DNA of 64,000 nucleotides from CAXXOK01 sp963666755 (GCA_963666755.2 CAXXGW010000009.1:1674001-1738000), one strand, 5' to 3'; positions 50,393-58,792 are shown, counted from the stretch's first letter. Numbers and translations are program-made. The notes: a model not told the origin generated them from the sequence alone.

Positions 50393-51244
50393 TTAATCGG
50401 CCAGGCGGCCGAAAACTTCGTAAATATGCTCCAGTTCCTGCGTACTGCTGTAGGTGAGCACGATCTTGCCCTTGCGCTCGTTTCCGCTGAGCACGGTTTT
50501 AACCCCCAGCGTTTCGCGCAGCGTATCTTCCAGCGATGCCAGCTCCGCACTGCGGGCGGCGGGCGCAGCCGGTTCCGCCTGTGCGCGGGTTGGTGATTTC
50601 TGCGTCAGCTCCTCCAGCTTGCGAACAGTATAATCGTGCAGCACGCTCTGGTGCGCCAGTTCCAGCTGTCGGCTCTCCGGCGATACCCCGGCCAGCACCC
50701 GTGCATGCCCGGCGGACAGCTCCCCCGCCACCACCATGTTCAGAATCGGTTCCGGCAGGCTGAGCAGCCGCAACAGGTTTGCCACGGCCGGGCGGCTCTT
50801 GCCCAACCGTTTGGCGGCCTCCTCCTGCGTGTAGCCGCACTGCTGCATCAGGTTGCGGATCGCCTGCGCTTCCTCAATGGGGTTGAGGTCCTCACGCTGG
50901 AGGTTCTCAATCAGGGCGGCTTCCAGCTGCTGCTCCTCGGTAAAGCTGCGCACAATGCAGGGGATGGTTTCCAGCCCCGCAATCCGGGCGGCGCGGTAAC
51001 GCCGCTCCCCGGCGATGATGCGGTAGCGCATCCCGTTTTCGATCACCAGAATCGGCTGCAGTACCCCCGCCTGACGGATACTGTCCGCCAGTTGTTCCAG
51101 CGCATCTTTCTCAAATTCCTTGCGCGGTTGCGCCAGATTGGGATCAATCTCCGCAATCGGGATGTCGCGTACCGTGGTGTCCAACAATGCATCGCTTTGC
51201 GGCAGGAGGGCGTCCAACCCGCGGCCGAGGCCGGTTTTCTTCAT
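50393..51244 (-). CDS. parB: Chromosome-partitioning protein ParB
   Basis: ParB binds parS sites near the origin and spreads as a CTP-dependent clamp. The 283-residue protein has the N-terminal GLGRGLDALLP start, the CTP-binding I-A-G-E-R-R-Y-R-A-A motif, E-N-L-Q-R-E-D-L-N-P-I-E-E-A, the helix-turn-helix Y-T-Q-E-E-A-A-K-R-L-G-K-S-R-P-A-V-A-N and the C-terminal dimerisation region. The ATG at 51244 has AGGAGGG 8 bases upstream; the ATG two codons earlier is too close to it. It lies downstream of parA in one operon. Confidence 0.95.
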   Translation of the reverse strand: MKKTGLGRGLDALLPQSDALLDTTVRDIPIAEIDPNLAQPRKEFEKDALEQLADSIRQAGVLQPILVIENGMRYRIIAGERRYRAARIAGLETIPCIVRSFTEEQQLEAALIENLQREDLNPIEEAQAIRNLMQQCGYTQEEAAKRLGKSRPAVANLLRLLSLPEPILNMVVAGELSAGHARVLAGVSPESRQLELAHQSVLHDYTVRKLEELTQKSPTRAQAEPAAPAARSAELASLEDTLRETLGVKTVLSGNERKGKIVLTYSSTQELEHIYEVFGRLAD

Positions 51245-51290
51245 GTCCATTCCCTCCTATGCGCTCAACGATTCAACGAAGGAGCCGGGG

Positions 51291-52049
51291 TTATTCATTC
51301 CGATCCAGAATTTCCTGCGCCAGTTGCCGGTAGCTCTCGGCGCCCAGACTCTTGGGATCATACACATGGATGGGCATCCCGTGGCTGGGTGCTTCGCCCA
51401 GACGCACATTGCGCGGGATGGCGGTGGCGTACACCTTGTTGCGGAAGTATTTCTTGACCGAATCGACCACCTGCAAGCTCAGGTTGGTGCGGCCATCCAG
51501 CATGGTCAGCAGCACGCCTTCGATATCCAGCCCGGGGTTGAAGCTGTGCTTGATGCGGTTGATGGTGTTCACCAGACTGGACACGCCTTCCAGCGCATAA
51601 TATTCACACTGGATGGGGATCAGTACCCGCTGTGCGGCGGTCAGGGCGTTTACTGTCAGCAACCCCAGCGACGGAGGGCAGTCGATAAACAGAAAATCAT
51701 ACTCGCCTTCGATCGCCTGCAGAACACGTTTCAAGCGGAACTCGCGTTCCTCCAGGTCCACCAGTTCCAGCTCGGCGCCCGCCAGACGAATATCCGCCGG
51801 CGCGAGGAAAAGCCCGGGCACAGCGGTCTGCTGGATGGCGGCGGAAAGCGCCGCGCGCCCCATCAGCGCCTCGTACACGGTCAGGTTGCCGGCCCGCAGG
51901 CCAAGGCCGCTGGTGGAATTGCCCTGTGGGTCCAGATCGATCAGGAGGATTTTCTTGCCCGCTTCCGCCAGGCAAGCCGTCAGGTTGATCGCCGTGGTCG
52001 TCTTACCGACGCCACCCTTTTGGTTTGTAATGGCAATCGTTTTTCCCAT
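51291..52049 (-). CDS. parA: Chromosome-partitioning ATPase ParA (Soj)
   Basis: ParA is the Walker-type ATPase that works with ParB in chromosome segregation and can influence DnaA. The 252-residue protein begins GKTIAITNQKGGVGKTT, the deviant Walker A, and continues with LLIDLDPQGNSTSGLG, FIDCPPSLGLLTVNAL and IPIQCEYYALEGVS. The ATG at 52049 has TGAGG upstream at good spacing; an upstream ATG overlaps that sequence. It is the first gene of the operon parA-parB-M15 and has its own promoter at 52095-52123. Confidence 0.96.
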   Translation of the reverse strand: MGKTIAITNQKGGVGKTTTAINLTACLAEAGKKILLIDLDPQGNSTSGLGLRAGNLTVYEALMGRAALSAAIQQTAVPGLFLAPADIRLAGAELELVDLEEREFRLKRVLQAIEGEYDFLFIDCPPSLGLLTVNALTAAQRVLIPIQCEYYALEGVSSLVNTINRIKHSFNPGLDIEGVLLTMLDGRTNLSLQVVDSVKKYFRNKVYATAIPRNVRLGEAPSHGMPIHVYDPKSLGAESYRQLAQEILDRNE

Positions 52050-52094
52050 AGTATCAATCCTCATCTCGGTTCTACGCTCGTACAGGCCTTGATT

Positions 52095-52123
52095 ATTCTA
52101 TCGTCTTTTACGGCAAATGTAAA
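52095..52123 (-). promoter_or_regulatory. Promoter of parAB
   Basis: TTTACA (52118-52123) and TAGAAT (52095-52100) are 17 bases apart, 46 bases upstream of parA. Confidence 0.7.
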
Positions 52124-52133
52124 GAGCGGCCAC

Positions 52134-52167
52134 GGAAAACCGCACAGCCCGTTCAGACTGTGCGGTT
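52134..52167 (-). terminator. Terminator of the hflX-M15 operon
   Basis: AACCGCACAG (52138-52147) pairs with CTGTGCGGTT (52158-52167) and is followed by a short T run on the minus strand. It lies just past the stop at 52179. Confidence 0.8.
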
Positions 52168-52178
52168 GGTGGCAAGCC

Positions 52179-53063
52179 TCAGAAGGAGATCGAAACTTCC
52201 GCGTCGCCGTCGTCCCCGTACACATCCAGCACTGTGGATTGCAGACCGTTGGATTTCTGGGTGCTTTCCAAAAGCATCTGCGCTTCCACATCGCCGCCGG
52301 CCGCCTTGAAGGTATCCAGTTCTGCCTGCCAGCGCTCGGTAAACTCTTCCAGCGTCACGTTGTTGGTGCGGATGTAACCGGCAATCTCCCGGCCCACAAA
52401 GCGCAAGTGCCAAGGCTCGTAAGGCACGCCGGTAATATCCACCTTGTCCTCCGGGTAGCGCAGGATAAAGCCGTACCCGTAGCAATTTTCCGCCATCCAC
52501 TGGGCTTCCGGCGTTTCGTAAAAACTCGAGTTCATGTACTGGTTATTCGCGTTGTAATCCACGCTCAGCACGTCGCAGGCCATGCCGCTCTGGTGCTCGC
52601 TGGCGCCCGGAGGGCTGCTGGTACCGTCGTCCTTACCGTTGTTGCGGGCCAGATAATTGCTGTATGTGGTCTTTTGCGTACCGTAGCTGCGGTACCCGCT
52701 TTTCAGGATCAGGCGCAGACCTTTTTCGCTGTTGAACGTCTCATCCACCCAGGCGCCGGTCTTATCTTTCACTTTATAGGCATACTCGGTGACTGCTGCC
52801 GCATCCTCAAACATCTTTTGCAGCGCTTCCGCGGTTTCCTCCCGCAGCTCGATTTTGCTGCTGGACGCGCACTTGACCTTCGCGGCGACCAAATCCTTGG
52901 GCTTATAGGTTTCCTCCAGCAGATGGTCGCGGTTCACCAGCAACGCATGGTCGCTTTCCAGCTCCGTAAGCGGCACGGTAAACGTCCACGGCGCGGCGGC
53001 CAACGCGGAAGAACAGCCTGCGATCAGCAGTCCGGCAAGGAGCAGGGCGGTCAGCTTCTTCAT
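52179..53063 (-). CDS. D-alanyl-D-alanine carboxypeptidase-type M15 lipoprotein
   Basis: This VanY-like zinc peptidase trims the terminal D-Ala from cell-wall precursors or mature peptidoglycan. The 294-residue protein starts with a lipoprotein signal (MKKLTALLLAGLLIAGC, lipobox with Cys17), so it is anchored to the outer face of the membrane. The zinc motifs are intact: S-E-H-Q-S-G-M-A-C-D and E-P-W-H-L-R-F-V-G. Its start overlaps the stop of the preceding M15 gene by 4 bases. A terminator follows. The full active site contrasts with the degenerate paralogue in the parAB operon next door. Confidence 0.9.
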   Translation of the reverse strand: MKKLTALLLAGLLIAGCSSALAAAPWTFTVPLTELESDHALLVNRDHLLEETYKPKDLVAAKVKCASSSKIELREETAEALQKMFEDAAAVTEYAYKVKDKTGAWVDETFNSEKGLRLILKSGYRSYGTQKTTYSNYLARNNGKDDGTSSPPGASEHQSGMACDVLSVDYNANNQYMNSSFYETPEAQWMAENCYGYGFILRYPEDKVDITGVPYEPWHLRFVGREIAGYIRTNNVTLEEFTERWQAELDTFKAAGGDVEAQMLLESTQKSNGLQSTVLDVYGDDGDAEVSISF

Positions 53064-53749
53064 GGGAGCACCTCATTCGTCTGTTTGATCAGGAAGTCAT
53101 AAACCGCCAGGCGGTGGGCGGAAAGATAGGTTTCCAGCGGTTCGCCCGACTCGAATACGGCGGTGGCGTGCTCGACGCCCACATACCGCACGTGCCAGGG
53201 CTCAAACGCATAGCCTGTAATCTCTTCCTTGCCCAGCTGATAGCGGACGATGAAACCGTATTTATACGCGTTTTCGTTGATCCAGATGCCGGCTTTGGTT
53301 TTTCCGAACCCGGAGTTCAGCTGACTGCCGCCCTTCTGCGCAAGGTCCATGGCCATGCCCAGCTGGTGCTCGCTGGAGCCGGGCAAGGCGACCAGCGAGT
53401 CGGCGGTTTCCTGATCGGTTGTGTTCTTTTTACGCGAGTAGATGGTTTTCTGCTTGGTGTAGCTCCGGTAGCCGGACACCGACGACAGCCCCACCTTTTC
53501 CGCCTTGGCGGCGGCGAACATGGTTTCCAGCGCCGTAGCGGCTTCATCGCGCATGGATTGCTTCATGCCGTAGACGTTCACGGTGCGTACCTCGGGGATG
53601 TACTGATCGCTTACCGTGTGCTGGCGGTTAACCAGAAAGAGGGTGCCGTCGATATTTTTATCCGGCAGCGCAGCATCCATACTGCCCTTCAGCAGCGCGG
53701 CGGAAAGGGCAACGACGGACACGATGTTTTGGAGAACCAAACTTTTCAC
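53060..53749 (-). CDS. D-alanyl-D-alanine carboxypeptidase-type M15 protein
   Basis: This 229-residue VanY-like peptidase has an intact site: V-S-G-Y-R-S-Y, S-E-H-Q-L-G-M-A-M-D and E-P-W-H-V-R-Y-V-G. A hydrophobic N-terminus (IVSVVALSAALLKG) may act as an uncleaved signal-anchor. The start is uncertain: the GTG at 53749 is only 1 base from AGGAG, while a TTG at 53740 is 10 bases from it. It lies 32 bases after hflX and overlaps the next M15 gene by 4 bases, so hflX and the two peptidases form one operon. Confidence 0.88.
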   Translation of the reverse strand: MKSLVLQNIVSVVALSAALLKGSMDAALPDKNIDGTLFLVNRQHTVSDQYIPEVRTVNVYGMKQSMRDEAATALETMFAAAKAEKVGLSSVSGYRSYTKQKTIYSRKKNTTDQETADSLVALPGSSEHQLGMAMDLAQKGGSQLNSGFGKTKAGIWINENAYKYGFIVRYQLGKEEITGYAFEPWHVRYVGVEHATAVFESGEPLETYLSAHRLAVYDFLIKQTNEVLP

Positions 53750-53781
53750 GCTCCTAGAGGGTAGGTACCCGCAAGACTCAA

Positions 53782-55554
53782 CTAGTCATTTTCGTCGCTG
53801 AGCAGCCTTGCTCCTTCTTTGCAAGCATTTTTTACAAGTCGTTCGTCGCCCCGCAGCTCCACCATCACGCCGTCGTCGCGGTGCTCCACCGCATAGATGC
53901 CGCACTGACGGCGCAGCTTATCCAGCAGGCTGTAACTCGCAAAGGGGATCAGCAACCGGTAACGTTGCGTGTTTCCATCCAGCGCCGCCTCCACGCGGGC
54001 CAGCAGCGCATCCATGCCTTCGCCCGTCGCCGCGCTTACGGCCACGGCGCCCGGCAGCGCATCCGGCGGCAGGGGTTGCAAATCGCTTTTGTTCAATACG
54101 TCGATGCGCGGCGCCTCCGTGGCGCCAAGGCTTTCCAGCACCTCTTCCACCGTTTTGTGCTGGGCAAGCAGGTCGGGGTTGGCCGCGTCGGACACAATCA
54201 CGATCACGCTGGCCAGCGCCGCCTCCTCCAGCGTAGCGCGGAATGCTTTGACCACCTCGTGCGGGAGCTTGCGGATAAAGCCGACCGTATCCACCAGCAA
54301 TGCCTGACTTCCGTGCGGTAAAGTGATGGGGCGGCTTACGCTGTCCAATGTGGCGAACAGCGCATCCTGCACATAGACGTCCGCGCCGGTCAATCGGTTG
54401 AACAGCGTGGATTTTCCGGCATTGGTGTAGCCGACCAGCGCCACCACCGGGGTTTGGCGCTTTTCCCGATCCTGCCGGCGCAGCGAGCGCTGGCGATCCA
54501 GCGTCTGCAACTGCTGTTCCAGATCAAACAGGCGCTCCCGGATGCGCCTGCGGCTGACTTCCAGCTTGCTCTCGCCCGGCCCGCGCGTGCCAATGCCGCC
54601 CGCCAGACGGCTGAGCACAAGCCCCTGCCCCAGCAGCCGCTGCGAGCGGTATTGCAGTTGCGCCATTTCCACCTGCAGTTTGCCTTCGCGGGTGTTCGCG
54701 CGCGCCGCAAAGATATCCAGAATCAGCGCGGTGCGGTCGATCACCTTCAGGTGCAGCAGCTCTTCCAGATTTTTTTGCATTGCGCCAGTCAGTTCTTCAT
54801 CAAAGATCACCAGATCGGCACGCAATGCCTGCGCGCGCAGCGAAAGTTCCTCCGCCTTGCCGTGCCCGATGCAGGTGGCGCTGTCCGGCTTGGCGCGCTT
54901 CTGCAGCAGCGTGAGCACCGTATCCGCCCCGGCGGTCTGCGCCAGCGCCGCCAGCTCCACCAGCGACTCGTCGCTTTCGATGCCCACAAGCACAGCGCGC
55001 TCACGCTCGTTTTCCCCCTTGGGCGCTTCCGCCGCGATGTGCCGGTCAATCTCCGTGATGTGCGTAAGCCAAGCCTCATCCGGCAGGCGGCGGGCATTCA
55101 CCAGCGGCGTGCGCTCTACCTCGCCGGGGCGATCTGGGTTGAGAAACGCACATTGCGCGGTGGTGGGGGTTCCGTCCTCCCCGGTGCCGACGGCGCAGAT
55201 GGCGTCAAAGCGCATGGTAAGCAGCGCGCTGATATCCACATCGCTCAGCTCCCCGGAGGCGCGGGGGTGCGTATGGATGCAGCGCACCATGGAAAGCCTG
55301 CTTTCGCTGCGGCGCAGGCGGACGTCCGGCAAATCCACCCGATCCGCCTTGCCAATCAGGATGTCGATCACTTCGCCGTAACGCGTTACATACAGCGCTA
55401 TCTCGCGGTTAAACGTGGCGGAATAGCCGCAAAGCGCGGCCAGAATCTCCTGGGGCAGAAAGCTGTCCGAAGGGATGGCCGTATCATACAGCGTTTTGAG
55501 TTCGGTGAGCACCGTCTGCCGGATGCCCTCTGTGTTCCCATGAATGTCGGCCAT
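53782..55554 (-). CDS. hflX: GTPase HflX with N-terminal JAMM-like domain
   Basis: HflX is a ribosome-associated GTPase that splits stalled or stress-arrested ribosomes. The last 400 or so residues of this 590-residue protein are classical: GTRGPGESKLE (322-332), G1 GYTNAGKS (375-382), DTVG (422-425) and a later NKSD. About 170 extra residues precede this. They contain H-T-H-P (94-97), Ser104 and Asp107, exactly the HxHP-x6-S-x2-D spacing of JAMM/MPN metalloproteases, with Glu51 as a candidate for the upstream acid. Activity is untested. AAAGGA precedes the ATG. It is the first gene of the operon with two M15 peptidases. Confidence 0.92.
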   Translation of the reverse strand: MADIHGNTEGIRQTVLTELKTLYDTAIPSDSFLPQEILAALCGYSATFNREIALYVTRYGEVIDILIGKADRVDLPDVRLRRSESRLSMVRCIHTHPRASGELSDVDISALLTMRFDAICAVGTGEDGTPTTAQCAFLNPDRPGEVERTPLVNARRLPDEAWLTHITEIDRHIAAEAPKGENERERAVLVGIESDESLVELAALAQTAGADTVLTLLQKRAKPDSATCIGHGKAEELSLRAQALRADLVIFDEELTGAMQKNLEELLHLKVIDRTALILDIFAARANTREGKLQVEMAQLQYRSQRLLGQGLVLSRLAGGIGTRGPGESKLEVSRRRIRERLFDLEQQLQTLDRQRSLRRQDREKRQTPVVALVGYTNAGKSTLFNRLTGADVYVQDALFATLDSVSRPITLPHGSQALLVDTVGFIRKLPHEVVKAFRATLEEAALASVIVIVSDAANPDLLAQHKTVEEVLESLGATEAPRIDVLNKSDLQPLPPDALPGAVAVSAATGEGMDALLARVEAALDGNTQRYRLLIPFASYSLLDKLRRQCGIYAVEHRDDGVMVELRGDERLVKNACKEGARLLSDEND

Positions 55555-55691
55555 ATGGTTCCTTTCTCATTGGATCGCATCCTGCCACACAGGTTCATAC
55601 GAATGCGAAAATGAGGCGCGGCTTGCGTCGCGCCTGATATCAGCAGCATAACGGCGAGGCCGGGCTAGACTTTCGCCTGCCCGGCTGCGCG

Positions 55692-56066
55692 TTACGGCTG
55701 CGGGTGTTTGGTGTGATAATCTTCCAGCGCGGCGTGGATCGCTTCCTCCGCCAGCACAGAGCAGTGCATCTTCACGGGGGGCAGACCGTCCAGTGCCTCG
55801 GCAACCGCCTTGTTGGTCAGCGCCAGCGCCTCGTCCACGGTTTTGCCCTTGATCATCTCGGTGGCCATGCTGCTGGTGGCCACGGCGGCGCAACAGCCGA
55901 ACGTCTTAAACTTGACGTCGGTAATGATGTTGTCTTCCACCTTGATATCCATCTTCATGATGTCGCCACATTTGGCGTTACCCACCGTGCCCGAGCCGGA
56001 AGCATCGGCAATCTCCCCTACGTTGCGGGGATGTTCAAAGTGATCCATAACCTTTTCGGAATACAT
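55692..56066 (-). CDS. iscU: Iron-sulfur cluster scaffold IscU/NifU-like
   Basis: This scaffold holds nascent Fe-S clusters made with sulfur from IscS. The 124-residue protein has the three cluster cysteines Cys33 (N-A-K-C-G-D, with Asp35), Cys58 or Cys59 (F-G-C-C-A-A) and Cys102 (V-K-M-H-C-S). The middle pair of adjacent cysteines is a variation on the usual single Cys. AGGAGGG precedes the ATG at 56066. It is the third gene of the iscR-iscS-iscU operon. Confidence 0.94.
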   Translation of the reverse strand: MYSEKVMDHFEHPRNVGEIADASGSGTVGNAKCGDIMKMDIKVEDNIITDVKFKTFGCCAAVATSSMATEMIKGKTVDEALALTNKAVAEALDGLPPVKMHCSVLAEEAIHAALEDYHTKHPQP

Positions 56067-56157
56067 GGGAGTCCCTCCTTGCGCATGGCGCAAAATCTAT
56101 CATGTGAAGCTTCAGTTGCTTCATACCGCCGGTTGCGGCGGTTGAAACATGCTACCG

Positions 56158-57342
56158 TTACGCGGGGCAACCCTGCGGGGTCAGGGGGCTCATCGCGCGC
56201 AGCGTTTCGACAATCCCGGGCAGGGTTTCCAGGACGTAGGTCACATCCTCGTCGGTCGTGTCCAACCCCAGCGTCAGGCGCAGGCTGCCGTGCGCAATTT
56301 CGTGCGGGAGGCCGATGGCAAGCAGCACATGCGAGGGATCCAGACTGCCGCTGGTGCACGCTGAGCCGCTGGAGCCTTCCACGCCCGCAAGGTCCAGCCG
56401 CATCAGCAGCGATTCGCCTTCGATAAACCGCACGCTCACATTCACGTTGCCGGGCAGCCGCTCGGTGCGGTGCCCGTTGAGGCGCACGTCCGGAATGCTC
56501 TTGAGGATGCCGTCGATCAGCCGGTCGCGCAGCGCCGCCACGCGGACGCTTTCCACCGGCATATCCGCCACGGCCAGCTCGATCGCTTTGCCCAGACCCA
56601 CGATCGACGCGAGGTTTTCCGTGCCCGCCCGCAGCGTGCGCTCCTGCGCGCCGCCATAGATCAGGTTGCTGATGCGCACGCCCTTGCGCACATACAGCGC
56701 CCCCACGCCCTTGGGCCCGTGGAACTTGTGCGCCGAGAGGGAGAGCAAATCCACGTTCCATGCGTTCACATCCACGGGGATGGCGCCCACCGCCTGCACC
56801 GCGTCGGTATGGAACAGCACGCCAGCCTCATGGGCGATGCGCCCAATCTCCGCCACCGGCTGCAGGGTGCCGATTTCGTTATTGGCAGCCATGATGCTGA
56901 TGAGCACCGTATCCGGCGTGATGGCGTTCTTCACATCCTCCGGGTTGACGCGCCCGGTATCGTCCACCGGCAGGTAGGTTACACGGTAGCCGCGCTTCTT
57001 TTCCAGATACTCGCAGGTGTGCAGCACCGCGTGGTGCTCTATCACGCTGGTAATGATGTGCTTGCCCTTCCTCTCCAGCATTTCAGCTATGCTGCGCAGC
57101 GCCCAGTTGTCACTCTCGCTGCCGCCGGAGGTAAAGTACACTTCCTGCGGCTGCGCGCCAATGGCCGCAGCCACCTGCTTGCGCGCGCTCTCTACGGCGC
57201 GCTTTGCATCCCGGCCCACGCTGTGGATGGAACTGGGGTTGCCGTAGTGCAGCGTGAAATAAGGAAGCATCGCGTCCAGCACTTCGCCGCGCACCGCCGT
57301 GGTCGCTGCGTTGTCCATATAAATAATCCGCTTATCACTCAT
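56158..57342 (-). CDS. iscS: Cysteine desulfurase IscS/NifS
   Basis: This PLP-dependent enzyme removes sulfur from cysteine for Fe-S clusters and thio-modifications. The 394-residue protein shows IYMDNAATTAVRGEV at the start, S-G-G-S-E-S-D-N, the PLP lysine in S-A-H-K-F-H-G-P-K-G and the active-site loop G-S-S-G-S-A-C-T-S-G-S. The ATG at 57342 overlaps the iscR stop by 8 bases and has GAGG about 10 bases upstream. Confidence 0.96.
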   Translation of the reverse strand: MSDKRIIYMDNAATTAVRGEVLDAMLPYFTLHYGNPSSIHSVGRDAKRAVESARKQVAAAIGAQPQEVYFTSGGSESDNWALRSIAEMLERKGKHIITSVIEHHAVLHTCEYLEKKRGYRVTYLPVDDTGRVNPEDVKNAITPDTVLISIMAANNEIGTLQPVAEIGRIAHEAGVLFHTDAVQAVGAIPVDVNAWNVDLLSLSAHKFHGPKGVGALYVRKGVRISNLIYGGAQERTLRAGTENLASIVGLGKAIELAVADMPVESVRVAALRDRLIDGILKSIPDVRLNGHRTERLPGNVNVSVRFIEGESLLMRLDLAGVEGSSGSACTSGSLDPSHVLLAIGLPHEIAHGSLRLTLGLDTTDEDVTYVLETLPGIVETLRAMSPLTPQGCPA

Positions 57343-57763
57343 GGGGGATCGCCTCACATTCGTTATTGGCTGGGAGCATTTCATCCAGCGTCACATCGGC
57401 CAGCTCCCGGTTGATGGAATCGGTCAGTTTCTGCCAGACGCGGCGTACGGGGCATTGGCAGGAGCGGTCGCAGTGGCCCTCGTCGGTCATGCACTCGCTC
57501 AGTTCCAGTGGCCCCTCCATCGCGTCGATTACATCCAGAATGGTGATTTCGCCGGGCGGTCTGGCAATCTGGTAGCCGCCCTGCGCCCCGCGCACCGAGT
57601 GAATCAGCCCGGCGCGGCGCAGGTTTCCCAGCAACTGCTCCAGATACTGTTTGGGCACACCCGTAGAGGCAATGCTTTGCAAGCTCTGGGGGCCTTCATC
57701 CTTATGCTCGGCCAGGTAATACATGGCGTAAAGCCCGTATTTACCGCGTGTGGAGAGCTTCAT
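57335..57763 (-). CDS. iscR: Rrf2-family iron-sulfur regulator IscR
   Basis: This regulator senses Fe-S cluster status and controls the isc operon. The 142-residue protein has the Rrf2 winged helix (MKLSTRGKYGLYAMYYLAEH, then P-K-Q-Y-L-E-Q-L-L-G-N-L-R-R-A-G-L-I-H-S-V-R-G-A-Q-G-G-Y) and a cysteine cluster C91, C98, C102, C104 suited to binding a [2Fe-2S] cluster. AAAGGA precedes the ATG. It is the first gene of iscRSU. Two related palindromic boxes flank its promoter, so it is probably autoregulated. Confidence 0.93.
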   Translation of the reverse strand: MKLSTRGKYGLYAMYYLAEHKDEGPQSLQSIASTGVPKQYLEQLLGNLRRAGLIHSVRGAQGGYQIARPPGEITILDVIDAMEGPLELSECMTDEGHCDRSCQCPVRRVWQKLTDSINRELADVTLDEMLPANNECEAIPHE

Positions 57764-57779
57764 GGCGCCATCCTTTCCT

Positions 57780-57803
57780 ATACCCGACTAATTTAATCAG
57801 GTT
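57780..57803. promoter_or_regulatory. IscR-type box A
   Basis: The sequence starts ATACCCGAC, then TAATTTA, then ATCAGGTT, matching half-sites of box B. It lies just downstream of the predicted transcription start, fit for repression. Confidence 0.6.
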
Positions 57804-57811
57804 TCGTGGGT

Positions 57812-57839
57812 ATCATAGCACGGCCCTAAAGCGTTGTCA
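57812..57839 (-). promoter_or_regulatory. Promoter of iscRSU
   Basis: TATGAT (57812-57817) and TTGACA (complement of 57835-57840) are 17 bases apart on the minus strand. Confidence 0.8.
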
Positions 57840-57864
57840 ACAGGGGAAAGCCTCCTTTTACAAA

Positions 57865-57889
57865 ATATCCGACAAATTTTGTCGGGTAT
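57865..57889. promoter_or_regulatory. IscR-type box B (palindrome)
   Basis: A near-perfect 25-base palindrome with arms ATATCCGACAAA and TTTGTCGGGTAT lies about 25 bases upstream of the iscR -35. It shares its half-site with box A. Confidence 0.65.
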
Positions 57890-57980
57890 CCGGGTATTGC
57901 CGTGCAGGAAACGTTTCCCTGTTTCTGATGGAGCCGGACGTGTGGTTGCATATCGCCCCCGGCCGAAAGCAAAACGGCCG

Positions 57981-58029
57981 CCGACAACCGAAAGCCGCAG
58001 CCCCATGGGCCGCGGCTTTCGGTTGTCGG
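57981..58029. terminator. Large hairpin, possible bidirectional transcription end
   Basis: Perfect 18-base arms (57981-57998 and 58012-58029) surround a loop. There is no clean T run on either strand. It lies about 250 bases past the end of yfcE on the minus strand and may stop or process that transcript before the iscR promoter. Confidence 0.5.
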
Positions 58030-58284
58030 TCAAGCTCTGCACAGCGCTGAATTGCCCGTTGTGCAGCTTTCGAGCTTTTCGCCCGTTGTTCTGTAAACGC
58101 TGCGGCATCAGGCTTTAGAGGCTTCCCTATAAAATCCGTGAGGGCCTGCAGCCTTGACCCGTTTACACTGCAACAGGGAGGCGGTTATGGTAGCCGTCCT
58201 CTGCACCGCTACGGCATCGCCTGTTTATACGGCCTCCACTGACAATACCCTTGCTTTGCCGACGGATGCGTTCCGGCGCCTCTT

Positions 58285-58791
58285 TCATTCGGCCCAGGGG
58301 ATCAAGTCAGCCCGCACGCGCCCGTCGGCCTCCACCAGCACCTGCCCATAGGCGGTATTGCCCCGCAGCTGGTGCGTGATCGACCCCGGGTTGAGCAACG
58401 TAATGCCGCGCACCGCCTCCAGAAACGGTTTATGCGTATGCCCGAAAAAGGCGACTTTTGCCTCCCGCACCTGTGCAAAGCTCACCAGCGTATCCAGCTC
58501 CGATTTAACCCCCAGCAGGTGCCCATGCACCGCCACCATACGCACGCCGTTCACCTCAAACAGTTCCAGCGTCGGCAGGGCAAAATCGCCGATATCCCCG
58601 TTGCCCCGCACGGCATACAGGCGCGTTTCGGGGTTGCGGTCGCGCAGGATCGCCTCCACCGCCGCCAGATCGCGCGCGCCGTCGCCACAATGCACACAAA
58701 CATCCGCCGGGCCCTTGCGCAGCGCCTGCTCCACCGCCTCGCGCAACCGGCCCCGGTCACCATGGCTATCGCTGAACGCTAACACCCGCAT
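58285..58791 (-). CDS. YfcE/MJ0936-family metallophosphoesterase
   Basis: This 168-residue metallophosphatase has the calcineurin-like metal motifs in order: FSDSHGD (D-x-H), H-C-G-D-G (GD), R-G-N-G-D (GNxD form), H-G-H and G-H-T-H-K. Family members hydrolyse phosphodiesters in vitro; the natural substrate is usually unknown. GGAGGAGG lies before the ATG. It starts 1 base after the stop of the rph-rdgB fusion and is co-transcribed with it. Confidence 0.92.
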   Translation of the reverse strand: MRVLAFSDSHGDRGRLREAVEQALRKGPADVCVHCGDGARDLAAVEAILRDRNPETRLYAVRGNGDIGDFALPTLELFEVNGVRMVAVHGHLLGVKSELDTLVSFAQVREAKVAFFGHTHKPFLEAVRGITLLNPGSITHQLRGNTAYGQVLVEADGRVRADLIPWAE

Positions 58792-58792
58792 G

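Larger units (their letters stand above)
57764..58284. other. iscR upstream region and hairpin
   Basis: This region carries the iscR promoter and the two IscR-type boxes, then the 18-bp hairpin at 57981-58029, then about 250 bases in which I see only a short frame with no recognisable product. Confidence 0.55.

Noticed and set aside
58187..58351. Small plus-strand protein starting near 58187 with GGGAGG upstream
   Set aside because: It runs antisense into the end of yfcE and has no recognisable feature beyond a short hydrophobic start.
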